A stretch of 64,000 nt of DNA from the NCBI GenBank assembly GCA_007280515.1, contig QYPL01000020.1:1-64000 (forward strand). Direction: 5' to 3'. The position numbers and the translations under genes are program-made. How positions within the stretch are numbered: the first letter of the stretch is position 1; each line of letters opens with the position of its first letter. This document shows, piece after piece, positions 1 to 8,554 of this stretch. Below the pieces are notes generated by a model, which saw nothing but the letters and a program-made list of their open reading frames with translations, was not told the DNA's origin and did not search any database. The stretch is from Sediminibacterium sp. Its GTDB lineage: Bacteria > Bacteroidota > Bacteroidia > Chitinophagales > Chitinophagaceae.

Positions 1-1736
1 CAGAAGCTGAAAGAGTAAAGTATGATAAAGTGTATGATGGCACTTTCGTACAAATTTCTGATGGAGAAATCATGAATGGATTAGTAGTTGCTTTAACTAA
101 AACAGATGTTGTAGTAAACATTGGTTTTAAAAGTGATGGCTTAGTTTCATTAAATGAATTCCGTGACACCAATGGTGTGAAGACAGGAGATACAGTTGAG
201 GTAATGGTAGTAGAAAAAGAAGACCGTGATGGTAATCTTCACTTAAGCCGTAAGTCTGCTCGTATTTACCGTGCTTGGGAAAGAATTATGGAAGTACATA
301 AGACTGGTGAAGTTGTTACTGGTTTAGTGACTAGCAAAACAAAAGGTGGTTTAATCGTTGATGTATTTGGTATGGAAACATTCTTGCCAGGTTCTCAAAT
401 TGATGTGAAGCCCGTTACAGATTATGATCAATTCGTAGGAAAGACAATGGAATTTAAAGTAGTGAAGATTAACGAAACTATTAAGAATGCCGTTGTATCA
501 CATAAAGCCTTAATTGAAAGCGATATCGAAGCACAACGTGCAGAGATCATGAGCAAATTAGAGAAAGGTCAAGTATTAGAAGGGGTGGTGAAAAACATCA
601 CTGACTTCGGAGCATTTATGGACTTAGGCGGATTAGATGGTTTATTATATATCACCGATATCTCTTGGGGTAGAATCTCTCACCCAAGTGAGGTGGTTAA
701 ATTAGATCAAAAAATTCAAGTGGTAGTTTTAGACTTTGATGATGACAAAAAACGTATCAGCTTAGGTTTAAAACAATTAACGCCACACCCTTGGGATGTA
801 TTACCACAAGTATTATTAGAAGGTAGTGTTATAAAAGGTAAAGTAGTGAATATTGAAGACTACGGTGCTTTCTTAGAAATTCAACCAGGTGTTGAAGGTC
901 TTGTACACGTATCTGAAATTACTTGGGCTAACACGCCTATCAATGCTAAAGAATTCTTCAAATTAGGAGATGAGCATGAAGCGAAAGTGGTCACCTTAGA
1001 TAAAGATGCGCGTAAGATGAGTTTGAGTATTAAACAAATGTCTCAAGATCCTTGGAGCACTATCGATAATAAATTCCCAGAACAAAGCAAACATAAAGGG
1101 CTTGTAAAAAATATCACTCCTTATGGTGTGTTTATTGAATTAGAATCAGGCATTGGTGGAATGATTCATATCAGCGATTTAAGTTGGTTGAAGCGCTTCA
1201 ATCACCCTTCTGAGTATGTGAAAGTAGGAGAGTCAATTGATATCAAAATTTTGAACATCGATAAAGAAAATAGAAAACTTCAATTAGGACATAAGCAATT
1301 AGAAGAAGATCCTTGGAATGCATTAGAGCAAACTTTTGCAATAGGATCTATTCATGATGGTACCATCAGCCGTAAGGATGAAAAAGGTGCAATTGTACAA
1401 TTGCCACATGGTCTTGAAGGTTTTGCACCTAATCGTCACTTAGCGAAAGAAGATGGCAAACAAGTTCAAGCGGAAGAAACATCGAAGTTCATGGTGATTG
1501 AATTTGATCGCAATGAAAAGCGTATTGTGGTTTCTCATGCAAGAATTTGGGAACAAGCTATCACTGAAGAGAAAGAAGTAGCTAAGAAAGAAGCAAAAGT
1601 GGAAACGGAAAAGACTAAAAAAGCAGTGAAAGCAGTTCAAGCTAAAGTGGAGAAATCTACTTTGGGTGACCTAGGTGCTTTGGCTGAAATTAGAGCTAAA
1701 ATGGATGACGATAAAGCAACTGGAAAAGACGCTTAA
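1..1736 (+). CDS. rpsA: 30S ribosomal protein S1 (5' truncated by window edge)
   Basis: Ribosomal protein S1 binds mRNA on the 30S subunit and helps initiation, which matters in a phylum that makes little use of Shine-Dalgarno pairing. The frame is open to the window edge (first whole codon at 3), so the true start lies upstream; an internal GTG at 30 is not the start. About 577 residues are visible with six S1/OB-fold repeats. The third to fifth are the clearest, each with a GxVxxIxxxGAF-type core and an ISLGxKQL-like end. The C-terminus is a Lys/Glu/Ala-rich charged tail. Arginine is often CGT, as expected for a highly expressed gene. A hairpin terminator follows 20 bases after the stop. 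Confidence 0.95.
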   Translation, partial: EAERVKYDKVYDGTFVQISDGEIMNGLVVALTKTDVVVNIGFKSDGLVSLNEFRDTNGVKTGDTVEVMVVEKEDRDGNLHLSRKSARIYRAWERIMEVHKTGEVVTGLVTSKTKGGLIVDVFGMETFLPGSQIDVKPVTDYDQFVGKTMEFKVVKINETIKNAVVSHKALIESDIEAQRAEIMSKLEKGQVLEGVVKNITDFGAFMDLGGLDGLLYITDISWGRISHPSEVVKLDQKIQVVVLDFDDDKKRISLGLKQLTPHPWDVLPQVLLEGSVIKGKVVNIEDYGAFLEIQPGVEGLVHVSEITWANTPINAKEFFKLGDEHEAKVVTLDKDARKMSLSIKQMSQDPWSTIDNKFPEQSKHKGLVKNITPYGVFIELESGIGGMIHISDLSWLKRFNHPSEYVKVGESIDIKILNIDKENRKLQLGHKQLEEDPWNALEQTFAIGSIHDGTISRKDEKGAIVQLPHGLEGFAPNRHLAKEDGKQVQAEETSKFMVIEFDRNEKRIVVSHARIWEQAITEEKEVAKKEAKVETEKTKKAVKAVQAKVEKSTLGDLGALAEIRAKMDDDKATGKDA

Positions 1737-1757
1737 TCTAGTCTAAGTAATTGATAT

Positions 1758-1792
1758 AGCCCCGTTTAGCGATGCTATGCGGGGCTTTTTTT
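1758..1792 (+). terminator. Rho-independent terminator of rpsA
   Basis: A 7-bp stem AGCCCCG/CGGGGCT (1758-1764 with 1780-1786) with a 15-base loop is followed by a run of seven T. It lies directly downstream of rpsA. Confidence 0.85.
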
Positions 1793-1874
1793 ATAATAAT
1801 CTTAACGCCAAAGCCCCCAATTTGGACGATTTTAGTCATAAATTGAGGATTATTAGTTAAATTCGCAACCCTGT

Positions 1875-2669
1875 ATGAATAGAATATTTATTGCTTTTTG
1901 TCTTGTTTTGGCCTTGTCGTCTTGTACTTCAAAATTCCAAAAAATTTTAAAGAATAAGGATACCGATTATAAGGTAAAAATAGCCGAGAGTTATTTTTTA
2001 CAAAAAAAATATTCTAACGCACAGCAGCTCTTTGAATCAGTAATGCCTTTTGTGAAAGGAACACCTCGCTATGAAGAATTATATTTAAAATTTGCGAACT
2101 CATATTACTTTGATAAAGATTATGAGAATGCAGAAAATTTATTTAAAACTTTTGTCGAGTATTTCCCCAATAGTCCAAGAACGGAAGAAGTGGATTATTT
2201 AAGAGCTTATACTTATTTTAAGCGTTCACCTAAAGCAGAGTTAGACCAAACTACGACGAATAGAACCATTCAATTAATGCAACAATTTATTGATGGCCAT
2301 CCTACTAGTACAAGAGTAAAAGACGCTACTGAAGTAATTGATGCCTCAAGAGCAAAGCTAGAATTGAAAGATTTTAAAACTGCCACCTTATATTCAGACC
2401 TTGCACTATACAGAGCAGCAGCTATTTCTTATAGTTTATTATCCGATGGTTATCCTGATTCAAAAAATGCAGATAAGTATAAACTACTTACTTTAAAAGC
2501 TTATTATCAATTTGCTGAAAATAGTTTTGTAGATAAGCAAAAAGAAAGATTCGATAAAGTGGTACTAGAGTACAATGATTTTGTAGACCGTTACAGCGAC
2601 AGTCCATTATTGGGGGAAGCAAAAAAAATAAAGAAACAAACAGATAATTTTTTAAATTTAATAAAATGA
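1875..2669 (+). CDS. bamD: Outer membrane protein assembly factor BamD
   Basis: BamD is the TPR lipoprotein of the BAM complex that inserts beta-barrel proteins into the outer membrane. The 264-residue product starts with a lipoprotein signal ending in the lipobox LSSC (Cys17). TPR-like helical pairs follow from about residue 30, with the alternating pattern of AESYFLQKKYSNAQQLFE. The length is normal for the family. The stop overlaps the start of the omega gene by 4 bases (ATGA), so the two are translationally coupled. Confidence 0.9.
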   Translation: MNRIFIAFCLVLALSSCTSKFQKILKNKDTDYKVKIAESYFLQKKYSNAQQLFESVMPFVKGTPRYEELYLKFANSYYFDKDYENAENLFKTFVEYFPNSPRTEEVDYLRAYTYFKRSPKAELDQTTTNRTIQLMQQFIDGHPTSTRVKDATEVIDASRAKLELKDFKTATLYSDLALYRAAAISYSLLSDGYPDSKNADKYKLLTLKAYYQFAENSFVDKQKERFDKVVLEYNDFVDRYSDSPLLGEAKKIKKQTDNFLNLIK

Positions 2670-3010
2670 GTAAACTAAGAAGAAATATGGGTGCCAACAC
2701 CCCTTCTGTTGTAGAAACAAAAAGTTTAAAAGCTTTAAAAGCGAAGACGGGTAATTTGTATGAGTCTATCTCTATTATCTCTAAGAGAGCCAATCAAATT
2801 AGTATTTCTGTAAGAGAAGAATTGCACAGTAAATTAGAAGAGTTTGCTAGTCATACCGATAGCTTGGAAGAGATACATGAGAACAAAGAACAAATCGAAA
2901 TTTCTAAGGCTTACGAGCGTATGCCTAATCCAGCAATTCTAGCTACTGCTGAATTCATCGATGACAAAATATATTATCGTAAAAACGAAGAAAGCGACTT
3001 ATTCCGCTAG
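2666..3010 (+). CDS. DNA-directed RNA polymerase subunit omega (Bacteroidota type)
   Basis: A 114-residue protein of the Rpb6/omega family, which helps RNA polymerase assembly. Family hallmarks are the segment NLYESISIISKRANQIS, which precedes the conserved binding helices, and the C-terminal part with NPAILATAEF. It overlaps bamD by 4 bases and is followed at 3030 by a terminator, so bamD-omega is a two-gene unit. In many relatives coaBC comes next, but here it does not. Confidence 0.85.
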   Translation: MSKLRRNMGANTPSVVETKSLKALKAKTGNLYESISIISKRANQISISVREELHSKLEEFASHTDSLEEIHENKEQIEISKAYERMPNPAILATAEFIDDKIYYRKNEESDLFR

Positions 3011-3029
3011 TATTTGCTTCTACAAAATT

Positions 3030-3070
3030 AAAAACGTTCCGGAACTATTGAGGTATCGGGACGTTTTTGT
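3030..3070 (+). terminator. Terminator of the bamD-omega unit
   Basis: A 12-bp stem pairs AAAAACGTTCCG (3030-3041) with CGGGACGTTTTT (3057-3068), with one G-U wobble and a 15-base loop, and a T-rich 3' end. Confidence 0.8.
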
Positions 3071-3094
3071 ATTTTAGGGTTAAATAGGCAGGCT

Positions 3095-4018
3095 ATGTTT
3101 AAAAAAATATTATTCACTATTTCTATTTGTATTGTTTTTGCTTCATCATTGCATGCGCAGGAACTATCCGCCACTATTACTATACAATCTAGTAAAGTAG
3201 ACAATCAAGTAGACTCTAAAATATTTCCTCAATTACAAATTCAATTAAAAGATTTCATCAATCAGCGTAAATGGGCCAACGACGCTTTTTCAAACGAAGA
3301 AAAAATTGATTGTAGCTTTTATATTACGATTGAATCTGTGGCCTCTCCGGGCGTATACGATGCCAAATTAAGTATTGTTTCCAATAGGCCTGTTTTCAAT
3401 GCTAGTTATAGTAGCTCCGTTTTAAATATGCAGGACGCTAAGTTTACTTTTAAATATCAGCTTTCTCAGCCTATTGAATTTAATGAAAATAGAATTCAAG
3501 GTGCCGACCCCTTGGAGTCTAACTTAACTGCCACCCTTGCCTATTATATTTATATTATTTTAGGTCTTGATTATGATTCTTTTGCACCAAAGGCCGGCAT
3601 GCCTTATTTTAATAAAGCACTCAATATAGTATTCAATGCCCCAGAGGGCAGTGGTATTACTGGTTGGAAAAGCTATGATGGTCAAAGAAATAGATATATT
3701 TTGATAGATAACTTAACCAAGTCTGGTAATGATAAAGTGCATGATGTTATTTATAGTTATTACAGAGACGGTTTAGATCAAATGACAGATAAGCCAGAAC
3801 TAGCCAAGAGTAATATCTTAAATGCTTTAATTAACTTAGAACAGATGAATGAAGGTGCTGTGAATGGTATGCTAATTCCCATATTAATGCAGGCTAAATT
3901 TTCTGAAATCGTAGGTGTTTTTAATAAATCAGATAAAGCGACTCGAAAACAATTACTTACTACTTTATCTTCCTTAGATATTGCTAATATTAACAAGTAT
4001 AAAGAAAAGCTGGAATGA
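3095..4018 (+). CDS. DUF4835 family exported protein
   Basis: A 307-residue protein with an N-terminal signal peptide (cleavage likely after LHA, about residue 21). It matches the Bacteroidota-restricted DUF4835 family as I know it: an N-terminal beta-rich half with the phrase LSATITIQSSK, and a later segment ATLAYYIYIILGLDYDSF. The function is unknown; the signal peptide suggests the periplasm. The stop overlaps the next gene by 4 bases. The family commonly sits between coaBC and recN, but neither is here. Confidence 0.75.
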   Translation: MFKKILFTISICIVFASSLHAQELSATITIQSSKVDNQVDSKIFPQLQIQLKDFINQRKWANDAFSNEEKIDCSFYITIESVASPGVYDAKLSIVSNRPVFNASYSSSVLNMQDAKFTFKYQLSQPIEFNENRIQGADPLESNLTATLAYYIYIILGLDYDSFAPKAGMPYFNKALNIVFNAPEGSGITGWKSYDGQRNRYILIDNLTKSGNDKVHDVIYSYYRDGLDQMTDKPELAKSNILNALINLEQMNEGAVNGMLIPILMQAKFSEIVGVFNKSDKATRKQLLTTLSSLDIANINKYKEKLE

Positions 4019-4338
4019 AAAAATGGATAATACTTTCTTGCATTTTATGCGGCTGTCAAACAAAGGCAGCTAAGGATAAGCGTGTTGATAGCAGAACCAT
4101 GCAAACAGTGGTTTGGCAGTTAATGCAGGCAGATGAGTATTATACGAGGGTTTCTGTGGTAGATAGTGCTTGGAAAGCAGATAAAAAAAATATCGAATTT
4201 TACCAACAAATCTTTGATTTAAATAAGGTAGACAGAGTTGAATTTTATAATACCATCGATTACTTGCAAAAACACCCCATAGAATTTAAAGAATTAATGG
4301 ATTCAGTCAATGAGCTTTCGAAAAGAGAAAAAAAATAG
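4015..4338 (+). CDS. DUF4296-like small lipoprotein
   Basis: A 107-residue protein with a short signal and a lipobox-like ILCGC (Cys14). The body is helical and charged, with the pattern FYNTIDYLQKHP that resembles the DUF4296 family of Bacteroidota lipoproteins. It overlaps DUF4835 by 4 bases (ATGA), so the two are very likely co-translated and may act together at the envelope. No catalytic motif is visible. Confidence 0.6.
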   Translation: MKKWIILSCILCGCQTKAAKDKRVDSRTMQTVVWQLMQADEYYTRVSVVDSAWKADKKNIEFYQQIFDLNKVDRVEFYNTIDYLQKHPIEFKELMDSVNELSKREKK

Positions 4339-4426
4339 GAGAATAAAAGACACTTTAAACTAGAATTCGGTAAAGAATTTTTACTTTTAGGTCGTTAAAA
4401 ATTAAAACAAAAAAATACAATACATC

Positions 4427-4900
4427 ATGAGCAATTTAATGGGTAAACTAGCACCAGCTTTTACACTTTTTGATACAGAAAAAAAAGCGGTAAACTTGGC
4501 AGATTATAAAGGTAAAAATGTAGTCATCTTATTCTTCCCTTTAGCTTTCACAGGCGTTTGTACTGCAGAATTGTGCAGCATCAGAGATAACATTGGAACC
4601 TACAATACTGCCAATGCAGTGGTATTAGGTATTTCTGTAGACTCTTTATTTACTTTAGGTAAATTCAAAGAAGAGCAAAAATTAAATTTCTCTTTATTAA
4701 GTGATTTTAATAAAACAGCTATTGCTGATTATGGTGTTAAATACGATGTGTTCCCTGCTTTTGAAATGCAAGGAGTAAGCAAGCGTGCTGCCTTTGTAGT
4801 AGACAAAGAAGGGGTTATTCAATATGAAGAAATTTGTGCAACCCCTGGTGACTTACCAAATTTTGAAGCTATTCAAACCACTTTGAATAAATTGAACTGA
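4427..4900 (+). CDS. Peroxiredoxin (BCP/AhpE-like, AhpC/TSA family)
   Basis: A thiol peroxidase of 157 residues that reduces hydroperoxides. The active site PLAFTGVCTAELC carries the peroxidatic Cys45 and a second Cys50. This is the same five-residue spacing as in atypical two-cysteine BCP proteins, so an intrasubunit disulfide is likely. A third Cys is near residue 137. There is no signal peptide, so it should be cytoplasmic. The gene stands alone; a bidirectional terminator follows. Confidence 0.88.
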   Translation: MSNLMGKLAPAFTLFDTEKKAVNLADYKGKNVVILFFPLAFTGVCTAELCSIRDNIGTYNTANAVVLGISVDSLFTLGKFKEEQKLNFSLLSDFNKTAIADYGVKYDVFPAFEMQGVSKRAAFVVDKEGVIQYEEICATPGDLPNFEAIQTTLNKLN

Positions 4901-4968
4901 AGAGTCGCTAATTGTTAGGGCTTTATAAAATATAAGCCCAAACAATTTTGACCTCTTATGATTTTTAA

Positions 4969-4996
4969 AAAGGGTCCCGATACATCGGGACCCTTT
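4969..4996. terminator. Bidirectional terminator between peroxiredoxin and rRNA methyltransferase genes
   Basis: A perfect 12-bp stem AAAGGGTCCCGA/TCGGGACCCTTT with a TACA loop is flanked by A-rich and T-rich runs. It lies between two convergent genes and can serve both. Confidence 0.88.
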
Positions 4997-5027
4997 TTCT
5001 TTAGGTTAATTTTTATAAAACGTAAAT

Positions 5028-6203
5028 TTATCGATCACAAACTTCTACAATTAAAAACTTTAAGTAGTGTGTATTTTCCATACCCCAAATTATAGGATGG
5101 TCACTAGACTGTGATTGATAAGTGACCTGACGTATTCTTTTCTTGGCATCCCAGGCAGCCATTTGTATAGTCTCTAAAAATAATTCAGGGCTCACCAGGT
5201 TGGTACAACTTGAGGTTACTAAGAAACCACCATTACGAAGCATTTGCATGCCTCTTAAATTAATTTCTTTATACCCTGTAATGGCTTTATCAATATTATT
5301 TCTGCTTTTTGTAAAAGCAGGAGGGTCTAACATTACTACATCATATTTTCTGCCTTCTTTGCCCCATTTTTTTAATACATCAAATGCATTCATGGCTTCA
5401 AACTTTACAATATGCTCTAGTTTATTTAAAGCCGCATTTTTATTCGCCTGTGCTACTGCCGATTCTGAAATATCAATACCCAAAACCGATTTTGCTCCAT
5501 AATGGGCGGCATGTATTTCAAAAGTACCTGTATACGTAAAGGCTCCTAACACATCGGCGCCTTTTACAATTTCTTTGATAGCCCTACGATTATCTTGTTG
5601 GTCTAAAAAATAGCCTGTTTTCTGTCCTGTTTCAATGTTTACATAAAACTGTAAATCATTTTCCTTAATAATTATTTCAGTAGGGAAGGGTTCCGTTAAA
5701 AAATCTTTTACTTGCTTTAGTCCTTCTAATTCTCTAACAGGTACATCGTTTCTTTCATAAATTCCTTTAGGGCTAAATATTTTTTGAATGGCATCCACAA
5801 TGGCTGGTTTCCAAATATCAATACCCAAGGATAAGGTTTGCAAAACAAAATAGTCATTGAATTTATCAATAATTAATGCGGGTAATCCATCGGCTTCTCC
5901 AAATACTAGACGACAGTTTTCGGTATAACCCAACTGTTGTCTATAGGCCCATGCAGTTTTTATTTTTTCATAGAAAAAGGGGGCATCAATTTCCTCTCTT
6001 TTTCGGGTAAGCAATCTTATAATAATCTGAGAATTGGGGTTGATATAGCCCCTGCCTGCTAATTGGCCATCAAAGAAGTAAACCTCTACAATATCTCCAG
6101 GTTCAATAGGCCCTGCAATACGGTCTACCTCGTTATTGTAAATCCAGGGGTGACCCTGGGCAATTCTGGGGTTAATTTTCTTGTTTAAATACACCTTTGT
6201 CAT
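5028..6203 (-). CDS. Class I SAM-dependent rRNA methyltransferase (RlmI/YccW-like)
   Basis: A 391-residue enzyme expected to methylate a cytosine C5 in 23S rRNA. The N-terminal PUA-like part (about 1-75) contains the phrase GHPWIYNNEV. The C-terminal Rossmann methyltransferase contains the SAM motif VLGAFTYTGTFE and the DPPAF catalytic-loop motif. The length fits RlmI. The ATG sits 4 bases after a TATATTTG -7 box, so the mRNA is probably leaderless. It is divergent from grpE and has a terminator at its 3' side. Confidence 0.85.
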   Translation of the reverse strand: MTKVYLNKKINPRIAQGHPWIYNNEVDRIAGPIEPGDIVEVYFFDGQLAGRGYINPNSQIIIRLLTRKREEIDAPFFYEKIKTAWAYRQQLGYTENCRLVFGEADGLPALIIDKFNDYFVLQTLSLGIDIWKPAIVDAIQKIFSPKGIYERNDVPVRELEGLKQVKDFLTEPFPTEIIIKENDLQFYVNIETGQKTGYFLDQQDNRRAIKEIVKGADVLGAFTYTGTFEIHAAHYGAKSVLGIDISESAVAQANKNAALNKLEHIVKFEAMNAFDVLKKWGKEGRKYDVVMLDPPAFTKSRNNIDKAITGYKEINLRGMQMLRNGGFLVTSSCTNLVSPELFLETIQMAAWDAKKRIRQVTYQSQSSDHPIIWGMENTHYLKFLIVEVCDR

Positions 6204-6207
6204 GGCA

Positions 6208-6235
6208 CAAATATAGCGCCCAAATGAGTGACAAC
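6208..6235 (-). promoter_or_regulatory. Promoter of the rRNA methyltransferase gene
   Basis: Read on the minus strand: GTTG (6232-6235), 16 bases, then TATATTTG (6208-6215), an exact match to the Bacteroidota -7 consensus TAnnTTTG. Only four bases separate it from the ATG at 6203, which predicts a leaderless transcript. Confidence 0.6.
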
Positions 6236-6279
6236 TTGTGCCTATTTTAGGTCTATTTCTGTCAATTTTGCTCTATTTG

Positions 6280-6310
6280 TTGATTTGGCAATATTTTTGG
6301 GAGATATTTG
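6280..6310 (+). promoter_or_regulatory. Promoter of grpE-dnaJ
   Basis: TTG at 6280-6282, a 20-base spacer, then GATATTTG at 6303-6310 (7 of 8 to TAnnTTTG). It is 7 bases before the grpE ATG at 6318. The box lies inside the longer reading frame that begins at 6228, which argues for the start at 6318. Confidence 0.5.
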
Positions 6311-6317
6311 TAACAAT

Positions 6318-6878
6318 ATGAAAACTATGGAAGACAAAGAATTGGAAACTAAGGATCAAGCCATTGATGCTCAAAATGAGGCCGAAAACAACGCCGAAAC
6401 TGATCCTGCTTCAGAAGAAACGCCCCTGAGCGAACTAGACCAATTAAAGCTAGATTTTGCCGATCAAAAGGATAAATACCTGCGTTTAATGGCAGAATTT
6501 GAAAACTTTAGAAGAAGAACTGCCAAGGAAAGATTGGACCTCATTCAAACAGCTGGAAAAGACGTCATTGTTTCTATGTTAGAAGTGATGGACGATTGTG
6601 ATAGAGCAGAAAAACAATTAAATAGTGCCGATGATATTGCTGTACAAAAAGAAGGTATTCAATTAGTGTTTAATAAAGTGAGATCTACTTTGCAATCCAA
6701 AGGAGTGACTGCCATGGAAAGCTTACACAAGGATTTTAATGTTGAACTACATGAAGCTATTACAGAAATTCCTGTTACCAATAACAAACAAAAAGGGAAA
6801 GTAGTAGATGAGATTACTAAAGGTTATTTTTTAAATGATAAAATTATCCGCTTCGCAAAAGTAGTGGTAGGAAAATAA
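6318..6878 (+). CDS. grpE: Nucleotide exchange factor GrpE
   Basis: GrpE releases ADP from DnaK in the cytoplasmic chaperone cycle. The 186-residue product has an acidic, disordered N-terminus (about 1-45), a long coiled coil, the conserved FENFRRRTAKER segment, and a C-terminal beta domain containing LHEAITEIP and ending GYFLNDKIIRFAKVVVGK. I chose the ATG at 6318 rather than upstream codons because the acidic N-terminus follows directly and the -7 box lies just before it. dnaJ starts 9 bases after the stop, so the two form an operon; dnaK is not in the window. Confidence 0.93.
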   Translation: MKTMEDKELETKDQAIDAQNEAENNAETDPASEETPLSELDQLKLDFADQKDKYLRLMAEFENFRRRTAKERLDLIQTAGKDVIVSMLEVMDDCDRAEKQLNSADDIAVQKEGIQLVFNKVRSTLQSKGVTAMESLHKDFNVELHEAITEIPVTNNKQKGKVVDEITKGYFLNDKIIRFAKVVVGK

Positions 6879-6887
6879 AATTCGACT

Positions 6888-8012
6888 ATGTCAAAAAGAG
6901 ATTATTACGATATATTGGGCGTCACGAAATCTTCGTCAACGGATGAAATTAAAAAAGCATATCGTAAAGTGGCGATGCAATTTCACCCAGATAGAAATCC
7001 GGGAGATAAAGCTGCGGAAGAAAAATTTAAAGAAGCAGCTTCTGCTTACGAAGTTTTAAGTGATGGAGATAAGAAAGCTAAGTATGATCGATTTGGACAT
7101 GCAGCATTTAGTCCAGGAGCTGGCGGCGGTGGAGGATTTAGCGGTGGTGGAATGGATATGAATGATATATTTAGTCAGTTTGGAGATGTATTTGGAGAAG
7201 ATATGTTTGGTGGATTTTTTGGTGGTGGAGGAAGTCGATCAAGATCTTCAAGATCGAGAGGGCAAAGAGGAAGTAACTTAAGAATTAAGCTTAAGATGAA
7301 CTTTGAAGAAATTGCGAATGGAGCCAACAAGCAAGTAAAAGTAAAAAAACATGTTTTATGTACTACTTGCGGAGGGAATGGTGCAAAAGATAAAAATAGT
7401 GTGCAAACCTGTGGCACTTGTAATGGAGCAGGTCAAGTAAAAAGAGTAACTAATACTTTTTTAGGACAAATGCAAACGGTGAATACTTGTCCTACTTGCA
7501 ATGGAGAAGGTAATACAGTGACTGCTAAATGTAGTCCTTGTAAAGGGGAAGGTCGTGTATATGGAGAAGAAACTATATCCATTGATATTCCTGGTGGTGT
7601 GCAAGATGGAATGCAGTTAAGTATGTCTGGAAAAGGTAATGCGGGTGAGCGTGGTGGAAGTTCGGGTGATTTAATTATCATGATTGAAGAAGAAGCACAT
7701 GAGAGTTTACATCGAGATGGATTAAATGTTTCATTTGATTTATATATTACCATACCTGATGCGGTATTTGGAACAAGTGTAGAAGTGCCTACCATTGATG
7801 GTAGAGCGAAAATTAAAATTCCACCAGGTACGCAAAGTGGAAAAGTATTTAGGTTAAAAGGAAAGGGTTTTCCAGAAGTGCAAGGATATGCGAAGGGAGA
7901 CCAACTCATTAATGTGAATGTATGGACACCACAGCATGTAAGTGCAGAGGAAAAAGCTATCTTAGAAAAGATGCAGCAAAGTCCCAACTTTCAGCCTAAG
8001 CCTACAAAGTAA
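6888..8012 (+). CDS. dnaJ: Chaperone protein DnaJ
   Basis: A type I Hsp40 of 374 residues that delivers clients to DnaK and stimulates its ATPase. The J domain has HPD at 33-35. A Gly/Phe-rich region covers about 76-118. Four CxxCxGxG-type zinc modules have cysteines at 158/161, 175/178, 201/204 and 215/218. The C-terminal substrate-binding domains follow. All expected parts are present. The stop is 2 bases from the stop of hpt on the other strand, with no hairpin between them. Confidence 0.96.
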   Translation: MSKRDYYDILGVTKSSSTDEIKKAYRKVAMQFHPDRNPGDKAAEEKFKEAASAYEVLSDGDKKAKYDRFGHAAFSPGAGGGGGFSGGGMDMNDIFSQFGDVFGEDMFGGFFGGGGSRSRSSRSRGQRGSNLRIKLKMNFEEIANGANKQVKVKKHVLCTTCGGNGAKDKNSVQTCGTCNGAGQVKRVTNTFLGQMQTVNTCPTCNGEGNTVTAKCSPCKGEGRVYGEETISIDIPGGVQDGMQLSMSGKGNAGERGGSSGDLIIMIEEEAHESLHRDGLNVSFDLYITIPDAVFGTSVEVPTIDGRAKIKIPPGTQSGKVFRLKGKGFPEVQGYAKGDQLINVNVWTPQHVSAEEKAILEKMQQSPNFQPKPTK

Positions 8013-8014
8013 TT

Positions 8015-8548
8015 TTATTTTAATTGGTAGATATCTTTTGAGTTTCTGCCTAGTCCATCATAGTCAAGGCCATAGCCTACTACAAACTTATTAGGTATAT
8101 CAAAGCAAGTATAGTCTACTTGTACAGGAAATTGTAAAGCCTCTTTTTTATTTAATAATACAGCAATTTTTACCGAGGCAGGGCCACTTGAAAGTAGTTG
8201 AGGTAAATAGTGGTGCAAGGTTTTACCTGTATCAATAATATCTTCTAAAATAATAATATCCCTTCCACTCACATTGGCTTCAAGGCCAATGGCAGTAATG
8301 ACATTGCCTGAAGAAGACATGCCTTTATAAGAAGCTAGTTTAATAAAGCAAACTTCGGCTTCAATAGTTATTTGTTTAAATAAATCGGCAGTAAACAAAA
8401 AGGAGCCATTCAAAATGGATAAAAAAATAGGTCTTTTGCCTGCATAGTCTTTATTTAATTGCATAGCTAATACAGTAATTTTTTCTTGAATTTCTTTTTC
8501 GCTTAAGTAGGGAACAAATTCTTTATCTAATACTTTAATACTATTCAT
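8015..8548 (-). CDS. hpt: Hypoxanthine phosphoribosyltransferase
   Basis: A purine salvage enzyme that converts hypoxanthine or guanine plus PRPP to IMP or GMP in the cytoplasm. At 177 residues it has the normal length. The PRPP-binding loop ILEDIIDTGKTL is intact, and the flexible-loop region with SYKGMSSSG is visible. It is downstream of the glucosaminidase gene by 6 bases on the same strand, so it is probably cotranscribed. Confidence 0.92.
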   Translation of the reverse strand: MNSIKVLDKEFVPYLSEKEIQEKITVLAMQLNKDYAGKRPIFLSILNGSFLFTADLFKQITIEAEVCFIKLASYKGMSSSGNVITAIGLEANVSGRDIIILEDIIDTGKTLHHYLPQLLSSGPASVKIAVLLNKKEALQFPVQVDYTCFDIPNKFVVGYGLDYDGLGRNSKDIYQLK

Positions 8549-8554
8549 AATTAA

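Noticed and set aside
7175-7987. Long minus-strand frames opposite dnaJ
   Set aside because: Shadows of the Gly/Cys-rich dnaJ coding sequence; no protein-like features.
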